From Notospermus geniculatus (lineage: Eukaryota; Nemertea; Pilidiophora; Heteronemertea; Lineidae), in contig NMRB01002490.1 in assembly GCA_002633025.1 (NCBI GenBank), positions 3,251-67,250 of the forward strand: 64,000 nt of DNA, written 5' to 3'. The stretch's first letter is position 1; each line of letters opens with the position of its first letter. Below, piece after piece: positions 1 to 12,077 of this stretch. The translations under genes and the position numbers were made by a program. Under the pieces are notes generated by a model. That model was not told the DNA's origin. It did no database searches and saw nothing but the letters and a program-made list of their open reading frames with translations.

Positions 1-212
1 GGGGGCCCTAGGCGGAGGTTAATGTTTACCCAGAAGGGCTTCTGAACTGTCATGTTAGGAGCAGGCCAGTCATCGTCAGCAGCCAATTTTAAAAATAGCC
101 CTAACCATATTCACCATTCCTCACTGACCATTGTTTATCTTAATTCCAGTATTTATAGGCAGGACATTGACATAAAAGACAACAAGCTGAAGGAGTTCTC
201 AAGACTAGCAAG
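1..212 (+). promoter_or_regulatory. 5' flank and 5' UTR of PRPF3
   Basis: No coding signal is seen before the PRPF3 start at 213. The pyrimidine-rich stretch ending in AG at 148-149 looks like a 3' splice site, so the first visible coding exon may begin at about 150 and an upstream non-coding exon may lie outside the window. The sequence just before the start (AGCAAG before ATGGC) suits eukaryotic initiation. No TATA box was recognised. Confidence 0.4.
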
Positions 213-3200
213 ATGGCAATGTCCCGGAAAGACCTGGACATCCTGCGTCCAATGGTTGATAGGGCTGTCCAGAAATTCTTGGGGTTCAGCGAGTCATCTC
301 TTGTAACAGCTGCTGTAAACTGTGTAGACAAAGGTTATGACCGTAAAAAAACAAGAGGTAAGGCCCCTTTCAGGGTTCTCATATTGGAAAATTGCCTTAG
401 CACGCAAAAAATGCTTCTGTCACTGAACTTTTCTGAGCCTCCCTCAATTCTAGTAGCATAAAAATGTGCTTTGACTCTTGGACTTAGCACACAAAACATG
501 CTTATCCCACGTTAACTAAGGCGTATTTCTAGCTTCCCTAAATGTACAATCTCGGTCATAAGTTATTAACCAGTGGATATTTGTCAATTACTCCGTGATC
601 CCCCAATATTTTTTCACCAATTTTTGATGCATGATAGTTCGATCATTTGTCCATCATCTGGCATAATGATTTTTCTGATCAGTTGGCTGACTTGGGTTTC
701 ACCGTTGTTCGAAGTTGGCCGGTCAGAATGAGACTTTCGGAAACTCCGCAAATCCTGAAAATTTTCACCTGTAAAATCTTCCAATGTCTGTATAGATGGA
801 TATCAGCATAAAAATTTTTCAAAATATTTGATGTTTTGACCTAAAAATGGCAACTTTGTTGGAATTTTTGCACTGTGGTTTGAAGCCCAGTCAACAGCAC
901 TCTGAGATGACCCTCCTCAAGCTTTACTAGACCTAATATAATAGGCATTCTTCCGCCCACATGCCATGGTCTTCCTAAAAAGATGAATGCAGATCAGTTT
1001 CAACCATTCAATCAGGATGTCGACCTGAATCTGATTAGGCCCTATTCAACATGATCAGTGAATGCAAACTGACCCATAAAATGCCTGACCACAGAAAAAA
1101 CCTGACTGGATTTTTGTCAATAGGAACCCAGTAAAGCTTGAGGGGTCATCTCAGAGTGCTGTTCACTGGACTTGAAAGCAGAGTGCTAAAATCCCAACAA
1201 AGTTGCCATTTTTAAGTTAAAAAATCAAAAATTATGAAAAGTTTTGACGCTGATATCCATCTATACAGACAGAGGAAGATTTTACAGGTGAAAATTTTCA
1301 GGAATTGCGAAGTTTCCGAAAATCTCATTCTGACCGACAAACTTCGAACAACGGTAAAACCCAAGTCAGCCAACTGATCAGAAAAATCATTATGCCAGAT
1401 GATGGACAAATGATCTAACTATCATGCCTCAAAAATTGGTGAAAAAATATTGGGGGATCACGGAGTAATTGACAAATATCCACTGGTTAATAACTTATGA
1501 CCGAGATTGTACATGTACATAGATGTGCTCCATAGACATTGGGTGAACTCTTACAATTGTCAGGTCACTGGTGAAGTTTGTAGTAAACACCGAGTTAATG
1601 CATTGAGCATAAGCTTCTGCCATCTTCAACCATCAAGGGTTAATTCATCCTACGTAGCCTATCACACAAAGGCGAAGTGACTTTGGGCCTTTGAAATATA
1701 TTATAGGCTTGTTTCATCCAGCTCTCCAAGAGCAGTAGCAGACGACAATGACATTCTCATCAAAACTCTGTCTGACATCAAAAGGATGCCGCATGGCACT
1801 TGTGTTTATGACCCGTCAATCATTCAATTCCATGAACTGACTGCGTTGGCCGTTGGCACTGACGACCGTCTGACTCATGGAACTTGCTGAAAGTTTGATA
1901 AGACACCTGTACTGTAGGTCAACATACAATGAATCACTACCAAGTTGAGGTGAGATGGAGCTCAGCCTGGGAAGTGTGCTGAATGAGAGTTGCGCAAAGA
2001 ACTGCGTAAGTTCACCGCTCTTAAGCAAGCATGGTCGGGCGTAATTCAGCTGTTCAATGCAATGATTTTGGGTTGCGCTCAGCAAAAGGAAGCAGGCGCA
2101 CAGAAGTGCTTCTGCTCTGATTAAAAGGTGCAGAAATGACATTTTTGATAGTTAAATAAGCATAATTTTTGTGCTTGGGGAAGGCAGACATGGCGTGAAA
2201 TCGGCATCTATGGCGTATATAAGCTAAAAAATAGTGCAAGTGAGAACTCTGCCCTTTGACACTTTAATTATTGTTTTTTGCTTCAGGCCTGTTTGAAGCC
2301 ACGTTTCATCCACTGCATTTATTCAGATTTTTTGGGTCTGTTGATCTCAACGTTGTCAAAAGTCATTTTTATTAGTTGTGTATCTCTATGTATCCTGTGT
2401 TCCTTTTCAATGAAAATTGACAAAAATGTTTTTCCAGACAAACTGTCTTCCATCTTGGATGAAAACCAGGCGAGAGGTTTCACAGAAAAGCTGTTTGACA
2501 TCGTTGAGGATTTTGGTTCCTCCAGTAAAAAATCACGCAAGAGGAAAGATGGTGACAAGGAAACAGACAGCAAAGGTGAAAAACCACCTGAAGGAATGGG
2601 ACCACCAGAGGCGAAGAAAATCAGGAAGTTTGACGATATTTCAGTTCCAGCGATTCCTGAACCTGGGGCTCCAAGCCCTGGTCAACTGACTGCAGACAAG
2701 GTGATGTAAACATTTTGTGCAATGGGGAACCCGCCCTGCGGTTTATCCCGGCAGGTCGGCACTACGAGTGATTGTACTGAAACGACGTCATTGGCGTCAT
2801 TTTAGGTGTTGACATTGTGTCAGGAAAAAAAGAGCTGTACATTTCTCTGCAGGAAAAATGGCACAAAAGACGTTGCTTTTATCGCCATCGTATCTCTTCA
2901 TTTTAAGAAAAAAAGGGATGAGATTAAAAGAAAATTTCATCTGCTACACGATGATGTAAGTTTTATTGTCAGGCGACCAACACAAAATGGTTTATTTTCA
3001 CGCCAGAAATAAATGGAAATAACGTTTGAAAAAGCGATTTCGGTACAATCGCTCGCAGCGCCACATTGTGATGTTAGTGTGCGGGTTCCTAATTAACACC
3101 TCCAGAGCACTTAAGACTGCTTTAAACCCAAGATTAATGTGGCACTACTATTGGATTCTGAGCCTAAGTCCTCTGTTTTCAGGTACTGAAATGATTAAGC

Positions 3201-6200
3201 TCGAGAACTCCTCCTGTGAACTCCCTTCATAGAAAGATTAAAAACCTTTTCTCCATTTTAGATAAAAGACATGATGGCAAATGCACAACGGATGATCCAG
3301 CAACGTAAGATGCAACTCCAAGTGACCATGCCTCCATCAGTCCCTGTAGCAGATCAGCCAGTGCTGCCAGAGTCTGGCAAGGAAGAGCTGACTGAAAAAG
3401 AAAAGCGTGCCAAGGCTCTGCATCAGAAGATTCAGGCCCAGTTGGTGAATGCTGGATTGGCTAATACCAGTGCCTTGAATACGCCCACCCCGTAAGTTTC
3501 CTGTTTAAGCCGCCATCAAAGCTTTTGGAAAAAGTTGGCCCTTAATGTTCCAGTTTCAGTGTATTGTTTGGATCGTGGGGCCCTGAAGAGCAGATTTGTC
3601 AACAGATGCAGAGGGAGAGACCTGCAGGTTGAAGATATTGAACTTTTCCTAAATTTTGTGAACTATGCAATACCCGTTCAATCAGTGGGGTAACTGCTAA
3701 ATTCATGTGAGTGCTTGGGGAATGTAATGACGTCATACTCGTTCAGGTGGCGTAATGACGTCATTTCTTCCGCCGACGTCATGGATGACGCGACAAATCT
3801 CGATGACGTGACGTCAAAAGGCGTAAACAGCATTGTTATTTTTAGCCCGCTTGGCCGCAAGGCCCAGCAGGGCTTATGCTGTGGTTGGGGTCATTGAGTG
3901 GTGGTCTGTCGTGCGTCAAGACGTACGTACGTACGTACGTACGTACGTACGTCCGTAAACTTTGGTTGTTAGCGCTCTAGCGCCTTTATTTTTTGACGAA
4001 TCTTTTTGGCCTTTGGTGGGTGTATATATGGGCCTAAGATCTAGGTCGAGTTCGATTTTGAGCACGGTTGGATTCCTATTTTGGCCTCCAGGGGGCGTTT
4101 TGTGCATCTGTAAACTTTGGTTTGTTAGCGCTCTAGCGCCTTTATTTTTTGACGAATCTTTTTGGCCTTTGCTGGGTGTATATATGGGCCTAAGATCTAG
4201 GTCGAGTTCGATTTTGAGCACGGTTGGACTGCTATTTTGGCCTCCAGGGGGCGTTTTGTGAAAAATTATAAAGGGCTATATTTTGATAATGGTTTGAGTT
4301 ATCGTAGTGAAACTTTGTACACATGTACCTCAAGGTTATAGCAACTTACAGATAGCATTTCGGTGAAATCTGATTCTTGACATTGCCACCAGGGGGCCAA
4401 AACCAAAATCACCTAAAGTGCCAATTCTCCCTAACTACGAGACGGATCTTCATCAAATTTTTATCATGGGTATATCTAATGAGGATACATAACACTATAC
4501 CCCAGTTTTTAATTTGACCTAATTTTCATGGTCACAGAGGTCAAAGTTTGTCTGAAGTTACAAAATTGGCACTTCTTGTAATGGTTTCAGCTATTCCTTT
4601 GAAACTTTGCACATATCTACCTCTAGGCTATAGCAACTCACACACAAAATTTTGGCGAAATCTGGTTCTTGACTTTGCCACTTGGGGGCCAAAACTAAAA
4701 ACGGATCTTCATCAACTTGTTATCCAATGATACTTTTATATGGCAATTTGGCATGTTTGTACTTACGATATGGCTTAAGTGGGATTGCTGATGATTCGTA
4801 CAACTATGCTGTCAAGCCAAGCGGGCACAGTGCCATTGGCACTATTTTTGTTAATATCTTGATATTTCGAAAACTATAAGTCAAATTCTGTCTTCGTAAG
4901 GACACTTCCCAGGTATTTCTGCATGTGCATAGCAAGTTTTGGGGCGATCCGCTCGTCAGTCTTGGAGAAAATTGTGAACACACAAACAAACAAACTCTTC
5001 TCAAATTTTAGTATGTTTTTCCTCATCATGCTTCTCTCTTTTCAGCACTGGCAACCAGTATCGCCCAGCACCGGTCATCTTGGATGAGTTGGGGCGAACG
5101 ATTGACGTCAAGACGGGAGAGGCAGTACAGTTGACACATCACATGCCGACCTTGAAGGCTAACATCCGTGCCAAACGTCGTGAACAGTTCAAGCACAATT
5201 TGTCCGAGAAAGCACCGGAGGATATTGCAGAATCGAAATTTTTTGATACCCGTGTCAGCATACGTGGGGCGGGAAGAACAAAACGCGCATTCCGTTTCCA
5301 CGAACACGGCAAATTTCAGCAGCTGGCTCAGCGTATGAGAACCAAGGTATGTTGTGAATGATATGACTAAGGAGTGGATGATGTGGGTAAAAAATGAATG
5401 GAACACAGGAGTGGAACGAAATGTTCAGTCCGGTGTATGATAACTTTGGTGTTAGGCACACAAGTTTTTGCGCAAGTCAAAAAGTATGCTCTGCATAGGA
5501 GTGGGTGTTTCCTTGGTTTTGCTTCTAAGTGCCCTTAAACTGCTTAATGAGCTATTGATCATAACTGAAGGAAAAAACAAAGATCCAAAATTAGTGAATG
5601 TATCATCAGGGTGTTCTCCTGAAAGACCATACAGTGGAACCTCTCTAGTTAGGATGCCTTGAAACTGACAAGGTGACATCCTGATTACAAAGGTCAGTAT
5701 GCAGATGCCCTGTCCGGCACTGAACTTTAGGTGTTAATAACAGAGTGAGGTGTTCTTGTGGAGGTCCACTGCACTTGGAGTTCCATGGAAAGGTATTGTA
5801 ATGATTTTAGTTACTCATGTTTTAAAATTTTCTTTAGGCACAACTTGAGAAGCTTCAAGCTGACATTGCGCAGAGTGCAAAGAAAACTGGTATCGCTTCC
5901 GCTGCAAAACTGGCCACCATTGCCCCGAAGAAGGAACTGGTAAGTCGTTTAAAAAATTTGGAAGTTGTTGCTTGAGTAGTTTTGGAGTAGAAAGTAACTA
6001 CCGATTAGTTTGTGGTGGTGGTAAAAGTATTTTAAGATCAGATAAAAATGGCAGCGCTGAACTAAAAAAATTGTCCTAATTTCAGAGTGAAGGGGAAATT
6101 CCAGATACAGAATGGTGGGATAGTATCATTCTTCGAGGGGAACCGTACGAAAATGTTATCGGTGGAACTGGCGAAGCTGACATGAACTTTGTTGAGGGAA

Positions 6201-9200
6201 TAACACGTCTGGTGGAACATCCCATTACGATGAAGCCCCCTGGTGAGTGACTTTGGTATCGTAGCTGATGAAGGTTCTGAAATTACCATAATTCTGCCGT
6301 CTGGTGGTAAAAGGCTATCAGTGGGAATGGGCTTGTTGAAGTAGGACTAGCTCTATTTTGCTAGGCCTTTAGAATTATTTACCTCAGCTGGAATGCAATG
6401 ATTTTCTGAAAACTTTTTAACAGTGTGATACACAGACCCAAACTTTTACAAAAATATGTTTCAGCTGAAACTGACAAGACTGTCAGTATACCTGTCATCC
6501 TCACAAAGATGGAACGTAAAAAATTACGTCGACAAACTCGAAACGAAGCGCAGAAGGAAACACAGGAAAAAATACGCCTCGGCCTTCAGCCACCTCCAGA
6601 GCCGAAAGTCAGGATGGCCAACCTCATGCGAGTCTTGGGGAACGAGGCTGTGCAGGACCCGACGAAGGTTGAAGCGCATGTCAGGGCACAGATGGCTAAG
6701 AGGCAAAAGTGAGTCATGTACAGTCACAGATATGTATTGTTTCTTTCAGCTCTGCTTCCTCAAGGATTTGAGGACCCGCTACCAGGGTTTAATCTGCCTT
6801 AAATGGGAAAGGTCCCTCCATTCTGATTACTGTTGTTTGGAAAGAATGAAAGGAGACTTGACAACATAAGTCATGAGGGCCATTAGACCCATGATATGAG
6901 TACCCAAGCAGAAGGCCTGCTTTCTCTTCGAATACAGTTTCATATTGTCTGACAATGCAGAAATGCTAGTTCTAAATCTGTTCAGGGGGAAACGTGTGGG
7001 GAACTTTACTCCGAATGAAGTTTAGTTTTGGAGCACAGGCTCATGGATACACCGAGTTATTCCATCTTTTTTGGCTTCAGTGAATTCTGATGTATGTAAT
7101 CCCTGGAGATTGTGGCTGTTTGTTCCCAGGGTTTCCGCCAGAAAAAAAAATTTGGGGATGGACAAAAAAAATTTAATTTTTCAAAAAAATTGTTTTTCAA
7201 AAAAAAATGTTCAAAAATTTTTTTTGGATCGTTTTATTTGGATTTTTTTCACACAACATTGTACATGGACTGCAAGATAACATGATGGTATAATAATATG
7301 AAGTTTTGAAAAGAAAAAAGACAAGATTTAAAGAAAAAAAATCCATTATTTCTGAAAAATTTGGGGATGAATTTATCCCCAAATAATTTTCTTGGGGATG
7401 GAATTCTCCCCATTCTCCCCTCTGGCGGAAACCCTGGTTCCAACAAAGTTTCACCTGTTTTGCTGCTCGTGTTTGACTCTCAAGGTGTCTCGTATTGCAG
7501 AGCTCATGAAGAGGCAAACGCCGCTCGAAAACTCACCCCTGATCAACGTCGTGACAAGAAATGTCGGAAATTAAAGGAGGATACGTCACTTGGGGTGAAT
7601 ATCTCTGTCTACAGGTAAGAAAGGATGGGCGATTCACAAGACACCCCTGGCGATGACACCCCTGATGATGATATTTTTGGAGAATGGTTGTGCTCTTGTC
7701 TTACCACCAGGTATCAGGGTGGCGCAGTTGAAGCAGCTGCGCCTGCCACCAATGAGGTCGTGGGTTCATCCCTGGTCATTCCGGCGGAATAGAGGGCGGT
7801 CTCTCCTCGACATCGTAGGTTTCCTCCGGGAGCTCCGGTTTCCTCCTGCATATCATAAATATCACCCAGTATTGATTGATGAGTACTATGATGTCCTGAC
7901 TTGTCCCTTACACTCCTGAAATAATGGAAGAACAGTAGCCTTGAGGAACTCCTTTACGTTGAGGAACATTCTAAAATATGTTAATAATCAATTACCTTTA
8001 CATTTTAGGGTTCGAAATTTGAACAATCCTGCCAAGAAGTTCAAGGTCGAAGCCAATTGCAAACAGTTGTTCATGACTGGGTTTGTGGCCCTTTTCAAAG
8101 ATTGTAATGTGGTCGTCGTCGAAGGAGGTAAGATAGGAAAGAGTACTGACTACTGTAAACCGTGATATTTTCGCGACGCTAAATGTTCGCGATTTCGGAG
8201 GTCTACGAATTCGCGAAGAATAAATTTTCGCGATTGCAACCCTTCAGCTTCAACAGAATAATAAGAAGACTAATTTTCGCGCGATTTATGTTCGCGTTTT
8301 GACCCTCGAGCGCGAAAATCGCGAAAATAAAACGCACGTGAAAATTTCACGGTTTACAGTATCCTTTTTCGAGGAGGAATGGTGGTTATCAAAGGATGCT
8401 GGTTACTGTAAAGCAGGAAAATTTCGCGTGCAGGAAATTTTCGCGAATTTCGCGAGAGTGTATGAGTCGCGAAAATTTCCTGTCGCGAATATAAATACAT
8501 GCAAGTGATAAATATAGACCATGAAAAAAAACTGAAAAAATGGCAGAGACTCGCGAAAATATCCTGCCGCGAATATGTCTATAATTCTTGATTCGCGAAC
8601 ATTTCCAGCCGCGAAATTATCTTGCTTTACAGTATCATGGAATTATGATATGCAGACGTGCTGCTTTCAAATCTGATTTTGATTACCGGTATCAGTGTAT
8701 CTTGGGATTTGAATGTGCTAGTCTATAATTTTTGCAGGGCCAAAGCAGCAGAAGAAGTTCCGTAATCTGATGTTGCATCGAATCAAGTGGGCTGAAGATA
8801 AAACAAAGGATAAAACTGATGCAGATGATGAGGAGAAGCAGACAAATAAATGTGATCTTGTCTGGGAGGTGAGGTTTTTCTTGGACGTTGTGTCTTTTCA
8901 AATGAAATACTTTGGGAGTCGTCAGGAATACACAGTCACAGTCCCAACCTCTGTAGTTGTCACCAGTGAGGTTGCTGGTTCAGTCCCCAGTGGCTTTGTC
9001 TTGAGAGACATGGTATTTTCTCTACATCTCTGGTTTCCTTCTACATGACGGAAAAATACTCCCCACAGTTATTTGATGACAAGCAGAAATTTTTAGAAGC
9101 AGAAATCCCCGAAGTTGGCACTTACGTGTACACTCCTGATGACTCACAATCTTTCAGTAACAAAATCTTCTCTACTTTTCAGGGTATGTCGAAAAACCGT

Positions 9201-9338
9201 GCTTTCTCTGACATCATATTCAAGTACTGTCCAACAGAAACATTTGCAAGAGAGCAATTCAAGAAGCACAGTGTAGAGCACTACTGGGATTTGGCGTACA
9301 GTGGAGCAGTGCTAGAAGCAGCCGGGGACAATTTATGA
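213..9338 (+). CDS. PRPF3: PRPF3, U4/U6 small nuclear ribonucleoprotein Prp3
   Basis: Spliceosomal protein of the U4/U6 and U4/U6.U5 tri-snRNP, acting in the nucleus. Coding exons: 213-357, 2438-2700, 3262-3491, 5046-5346, 5838-5939, 6086-6242, 6465-6708, 7501-7614, 8009-8127, 8738-8868 and 9183-9338. All have GT-AG borders and compatible phases, giving 653 residues; the human protein is about 683. Residues 1 to about 85 form the PWI domain (start [13 protein letters not shown], then FLGFSES). A Lys-rich linker follows. The PRP3 core runs from about residue 215 to 490 and includes [21 protein letters not shown] and [19 protein letters not shown]. The DUF1115-type C-terminus includes [26 protein letters not shown] and EHYWDLA. 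The DPT motif of the segment altered in human RP18 retinal dystrophy is intact. Introns hold foldback elements and SINEs. The start is chosen because PWI homology begins exactly there. Confidence 0.96.
541..1514. repeat. Large foldback element in PRPF3 intron 1
   Basis: The left arm (541-930) reappears as its reverse complement at about 1129-1514 with roughly 90% identity by eye. Arms begin TGTACAATCTCGGTCATAAG and end next to CTCAAGCTTTACT; the unpaired loop is about 200 bp. No transposase ORF is present. A transcript of this intron would form a ~385-bp duplex. It is probably a non-autonomous inverted-repeat element; no clear target-site duplication was found. Confidence 0.85.
3684..3900. 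repeat. Interspersed repeat rich in CRE-like TGACGTCA motifs
   Basis: The segment holds several TGACGTCA or near-TGACGTCA sites (about 3727-3815). The same sequence recurs at about 59098-59530, where another element interrupts it. Both copies share the start 'GGGGTAACTGCTAAATT'-like and the end 'CAGCATTGTTATTTT'. Related tail sequence (GATATTTCGAAAACT...) is found at 4857-4990, so the stretch 3684-4990 in PRPF3 intron 3 appears to be one repeat split by 3915-4260. No coding content is seen. Confidence 0.6.
3921..3952. repeat. (ACGT)n microsatellite
   Basis: About eight uninterrupted ACGT units, directly followed by the 155-bp direct repeat. Being self-complementary, it could extrude as a cruciform. 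Confidence 0.95.
3954..4262. repeat. 155-bp tandem direct duplication
   Basis: Two head-to-tail copies (3954-4108 and 4109-4262), both starting GTAAACTTTGG and ending in GGGGGCGTTTTGTG. They are nearly identical, with a few substitutions and one 1-bp indel. Both lie in PRPF3 intron 3. Open frames across the pair simply reflect the duplication. Confidence 0.9.
7122..7441. mobile_element. Non-autonomous TIR element, CAGGGTTTCCGCCAGA family, copy 1
   Basis: The termini CAGGGTTTCCGCCAGA (from 7127) and TCTGGCGGAAACCCTG (to 7436) are perfect inverted repeats, and the AT-rich interior is also largely palindromic. The flanks GTTCC (7122-7126) and GTTCC (7437-7441) form a 5-bp target-site duplication. 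The CAGGG start resembles hAT-type ends. It lies in PRPF3 intron 7, close to the exon 8 acceptor. No transposase is present. Confidence 0.85.
7716..7890 (+). mobile_element. tRNA-derived SINE in PRPF3 intron 8
   Basis: A box A-like segment (GGTGGCGCAGTTGAAGC) and a box B-like segment (GAGGTCGTGGGTTCATCCC) are spaced as in a tRNA head. They are followed by a body rich in TTTCCTCC that ends near a run resembling ATATCACCCAGTATTGA. The same body and tail occur in the SINE at 54856, so this is a family rather than a tRNA gene. Confidence 0.65.
8151..8361. mobile_element. Foldback MITE of the TACTGTAAACCGTGAAA family
   Basis: Ends TACTGTAAACCGTGA and its complement at 8344-8361 enclose a CG-rich interior with repeated TTCGCG. 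Related copies sit at 8404-8634, 12078-12268 (degraded), 36628-36836 and 43588-43795. Each is bounded by TA, which suggests TA target duplication. In PRPF3 intron 9. Confidence 0.8.
8404..8634. mobile_element. Foldback MITE, diverged relative with TACTGTAAAGCAGG ends
   Basis: Ends TACTGTAAAGCAGGAAA and TTGCTTTACAGTA are inverted repeats; the interior again repeats TTCGCG. It sits about 40 bp after the previous member, in PRPF3 intron 9, but has a distinct terminal sequence (AAGCAGG rather than AACCGTG), so it is a subfamily. Confidence 0.75.
8921..9050 (+). mobile_element. Degraded tRNA-derived SINE in PRPF3 intron 10
   Basis: The box B-like sequence GAGGTTGCTGGTTCAGTCCC at about 8969 and the downstream TTTCTCTACATCTCTGGTTTCC body match the pattern of the other SINE copies in the window. 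The box A is weak. Confidence 0.45.
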
Positions 9339-10440
9339 GGCCTTCGCCTCCACGATCAGAGTATTTCATGGTGACCTTTGTTGACGGAAAAATATTTCCA
9401 GTGTATGTGTTTAGCACTTCTCACATTCTTGGTTGACAGAGGTTTAGGGCCGTATGCATGGGCCAGACTTTAGCCTAAAGTATAGCTTAAGTTAGACTTT
9501 GGCCCATATTATAGAAGCTGCCTTAACTCTAATGTCCACTAGCTTTTGTATTCTGCCCTGCAAACAATAGCTAAAGGTAGACCTTAGAGTTAAGGAAGCT
9601 TCTAGAATACAACCCTTTGGGCCGTATTCTAGAAGATTCCTTAAGTGTAACGTCGACGACCTTATCTATTGTGTTCTACCCTGCAAACAATAGCTAAAGG
9701 TCGACCTTACACTTAAGGAAACTTCTAGAATACGGCCCTTGGCTTAGTCTTTGCTTGAAGTATTGAGAAAAGTTAGACTTGAATGAAAGTGTGGCTGAAG
9801 TCCGACCCATGCACCCTTAATCTTGTTATTTGAGTGAGGCTTTTATACAGTGACGCAGAGTGTGAAAGGCACTTCACATTATTACTCGTGTCTCGGTTGG
9901 GGAACTCCAGGAGCAGTTCATTTAGTTGAGACCACAGACTGGCAAATTGAAGAATCAAACCCGTGGTCTCTCGGGTATGAGAGTTGCTCTGACCACTGGG
10001 ATCTGTGCTCAAGTCAACCGATTGCATTTTGCAACATCCCTTGGGGATGAGGGATGTTTTCGACAGAATCTGTTTTGTTGTCAAGAGGAAAGACTCCGCA
10101 GTTCGTATCATGTCAGAAATGTGTCAAGCCATCAATCACCTAATAAAGGTAATTCAATAAGAAAAATAGGAATATTGTTTTATTTATTGCTTTCCCTCAC
10201 TGAGGGGACATTCACACTCGTCAATATTTTCCCGGGAGGCCTACTGAAGGTGTACCGGTCCACGTACATGAAAAATTGTGATTACACCATTGCATGTTTT
10301 TTTTTCGTGATGGAATTTTCTTTTCAGATTGAATGCCAGCTTTACACCACAAGGTCGTCAGACGAAAATGACTACTTGTCAAATCTATTTTTGTTGCATT
10401 TGAGTAAAAATAAAATCTATGTCTGTATGCTTATTGCTTT
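9339..10440 (+). other. PRPF3 3' UTR and polyadenylation region
   Basis: After the TGA at 9336-9338 there is no further coding signal. AATAAA occurs at 10142-10147 and again at 10409-10414. The second is followed by a T/GT-rich stretch (about 10420-10445), which makes it the better cleavage candidate. The UTR contains the nested foldback cluster at 9447-9818. Confidence 0.5.
9447..9818. mobile_element. Nested foldback elements (two hairpins inside a third)
   Basis: The outer ends (from 9447, reading GGGCCGTATGCATGGG; to 9818, complement of AAGGGTGCATGGGTCGG) are inverted repeats. Between them lie two complete hairpins. Hairpin one, about 9500-9616, has arms around CCTTAACTCTAA. Hairpin two, about 9619-9739, has near-perfect arms GGGCCGTATTCTAGAAG and its complement. 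The two inner hairpins share the middle word CCTGCAAACAATAGCTAAAGG and are clearly related. All lie just downstream of the PRPF3 stop. Confidence 0.8.
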
Positions 10441-11054
10441 GTTTTGGGTATAAATCTTTTGCCAGCTTTAGTTCCAATATCTGCCGCTCCACCTTAGCAC
10501 GGCGCTCCACCACAGCTACGGGGCGCCACGAATATGCAGCGGCAGAGAGCAGAACTAATCTAGGGGAAATCCTAGCCGAAACGGAACCGGAAGAGAGGGG
10601 GTTTCCCAAAAAAGGCATGATACCTGCATCCTAGAACTTGCTGGAACTGTTATTTTTAGCGTTCCTTGTGTGTAATCGCTGCTAGATTTCGGCGTCTTTG
10701 TTTGCAGGAAGGTAGGTTCAAATCGACAGAAGTGCCGATCATTTGAGTGACTTGTTATTTAGGCCTATTCATGAGACTCCTGATTCTGCTTTTTTTTTGG
10801 GTGTTGGAAAGTCGGGTCCAACAGTGAGAAACTTGTCATGCATCATGGCATGCATGCTTCATCTAGTTGTAGGCCTAGGTTAGCTAATGCAGGCTATTGC
10901 CCCGAGACGGCGAGAGTGCACTGTACATTCGATGTAGGCCTAGCCTACACTAGGCTAGGCCTACAGGGTAGTTTTCACTCTTCACCAAAGAATGCCAAAA
11001 TTTCCTCTCGCCGTCTCGGCCTAAAAACTAGCATTTTAATTTTGCTACCGTAAG

Positions 11055-11677
11055 CAGCTAGGACTTTAAGCCCGATCAGGCACAATCGCCAACTTGGGAC
11101 ATATCGCTCGATTGGGTCACAACTGCCAATAATTCCCCCTGATTGCATGTCCCGATTGAGTCATATTGCCAGATCGAGTCACGACGAGTGGTGATAAAAA
11201 TGATAAATATATTTTTCCGTTTGAGCATTAATCTACGCATTTGCACATGTCCACATGTGCATTTCATTTAAGGTATAGACACATTGTTTTCAGGAAAATT
11301 AAACCCAGGTAATTTACTGTTTCACAGTTTTGGCAATTTTGCAAAGTATGGTAGATTATGGTATGGAAAGAGTGTATACTGACCTTAATTCACGTAGTTT
11401 TCTGTTACTTTCATTTATTTCGACCTGGTTTTATTTTCCTGAAAGCGATGTGTCTATACCTTCAATAAAATGCACATGTGGCCATGCGCAAATGTGTGAA
11501 TTAATGCTCAAACGAAAAAATATATTTATCATTTTTATCGCCACTCGTCGTGACTCGATCTGGCAATATGACTCAATCGGGACATGCAATCAGGGGCAAT
11601 TATTGGCAGTTGTGACCCAATCGAGCGATATGTCCCAAGTTGGTGATTGTGCCCGATCGGGCCTAAAGTCCTAGCTG
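11055..11677. mobile_element. Foldback element ending at the assembly gap
   Basis: The left arm (11055-11313, starting CAGCTAGGACTTTA) and right arm (about 11423-11677, ending in its complement) match at roughly 93% over ~255 bp, with a ~110-bp loop. The terminal base of the right arm abuts the run of N, so no target duplication can be read. No transposase is seen. The long hairpin may itself have caused assembly to break here. Confidence 0.88.
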
Positions 11678-12006
11678 NNNNNNNNNNNNNNNNNNNNNNN
11701 NNNNNNNNNNNNNNNNNNNNNNNNNNNNNNNNNNNNNNNNNNNNNNNNNNNNNNNNNNNNNNNNNNNNNNNNNNNNNNNNNNNNNNNNNNNNNNNNNNNN
11801 NNNNNNNNNNNNNNNNNNNNNNNNNNNNNNNNNNNNNNNNNNNNNNNNNNNNNNNNNNNNNNNNNNNNNNNNNNNNNNNNNNNNNNNNNNNNNNNNNNNN
11901 NNNNNNNNNNNNNNNNNNNNNNNNNNNNNNNNNNNNNNNNNNNNNNNNNNNNNNNNNNNNNNNNNNNNNNNNNNNNNNNNNNNNNNNNNNNNNNNNNNNN
12001 NNNNNN
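11678..12006. other. Assembly gap (N run)
   Basis: 329 undetermined bases, flanked on the left by a foldback arm and on the right by a short poly-G. The true length is unknown. The missing 5' exons of UNC45 may lie here. Confidence 0.99.
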
Positions 12007-12077
12007 GGGGGGGGGGTTGAAATGATGAATGGGAAACTTAGTGAGTCTTATTGAAGACATTTACGTAGAACTTTGTG

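Noticed and set aside
3916-4261. ORFs on both strands across the 155-bp duplication
   Set aside because: Open on both strands only because the sequence is duplicated; it lies inside PRPF3 intron 3.
11647-12060. ORFs spanning the N run
   Set aside because: Artefacts of translating N as X.
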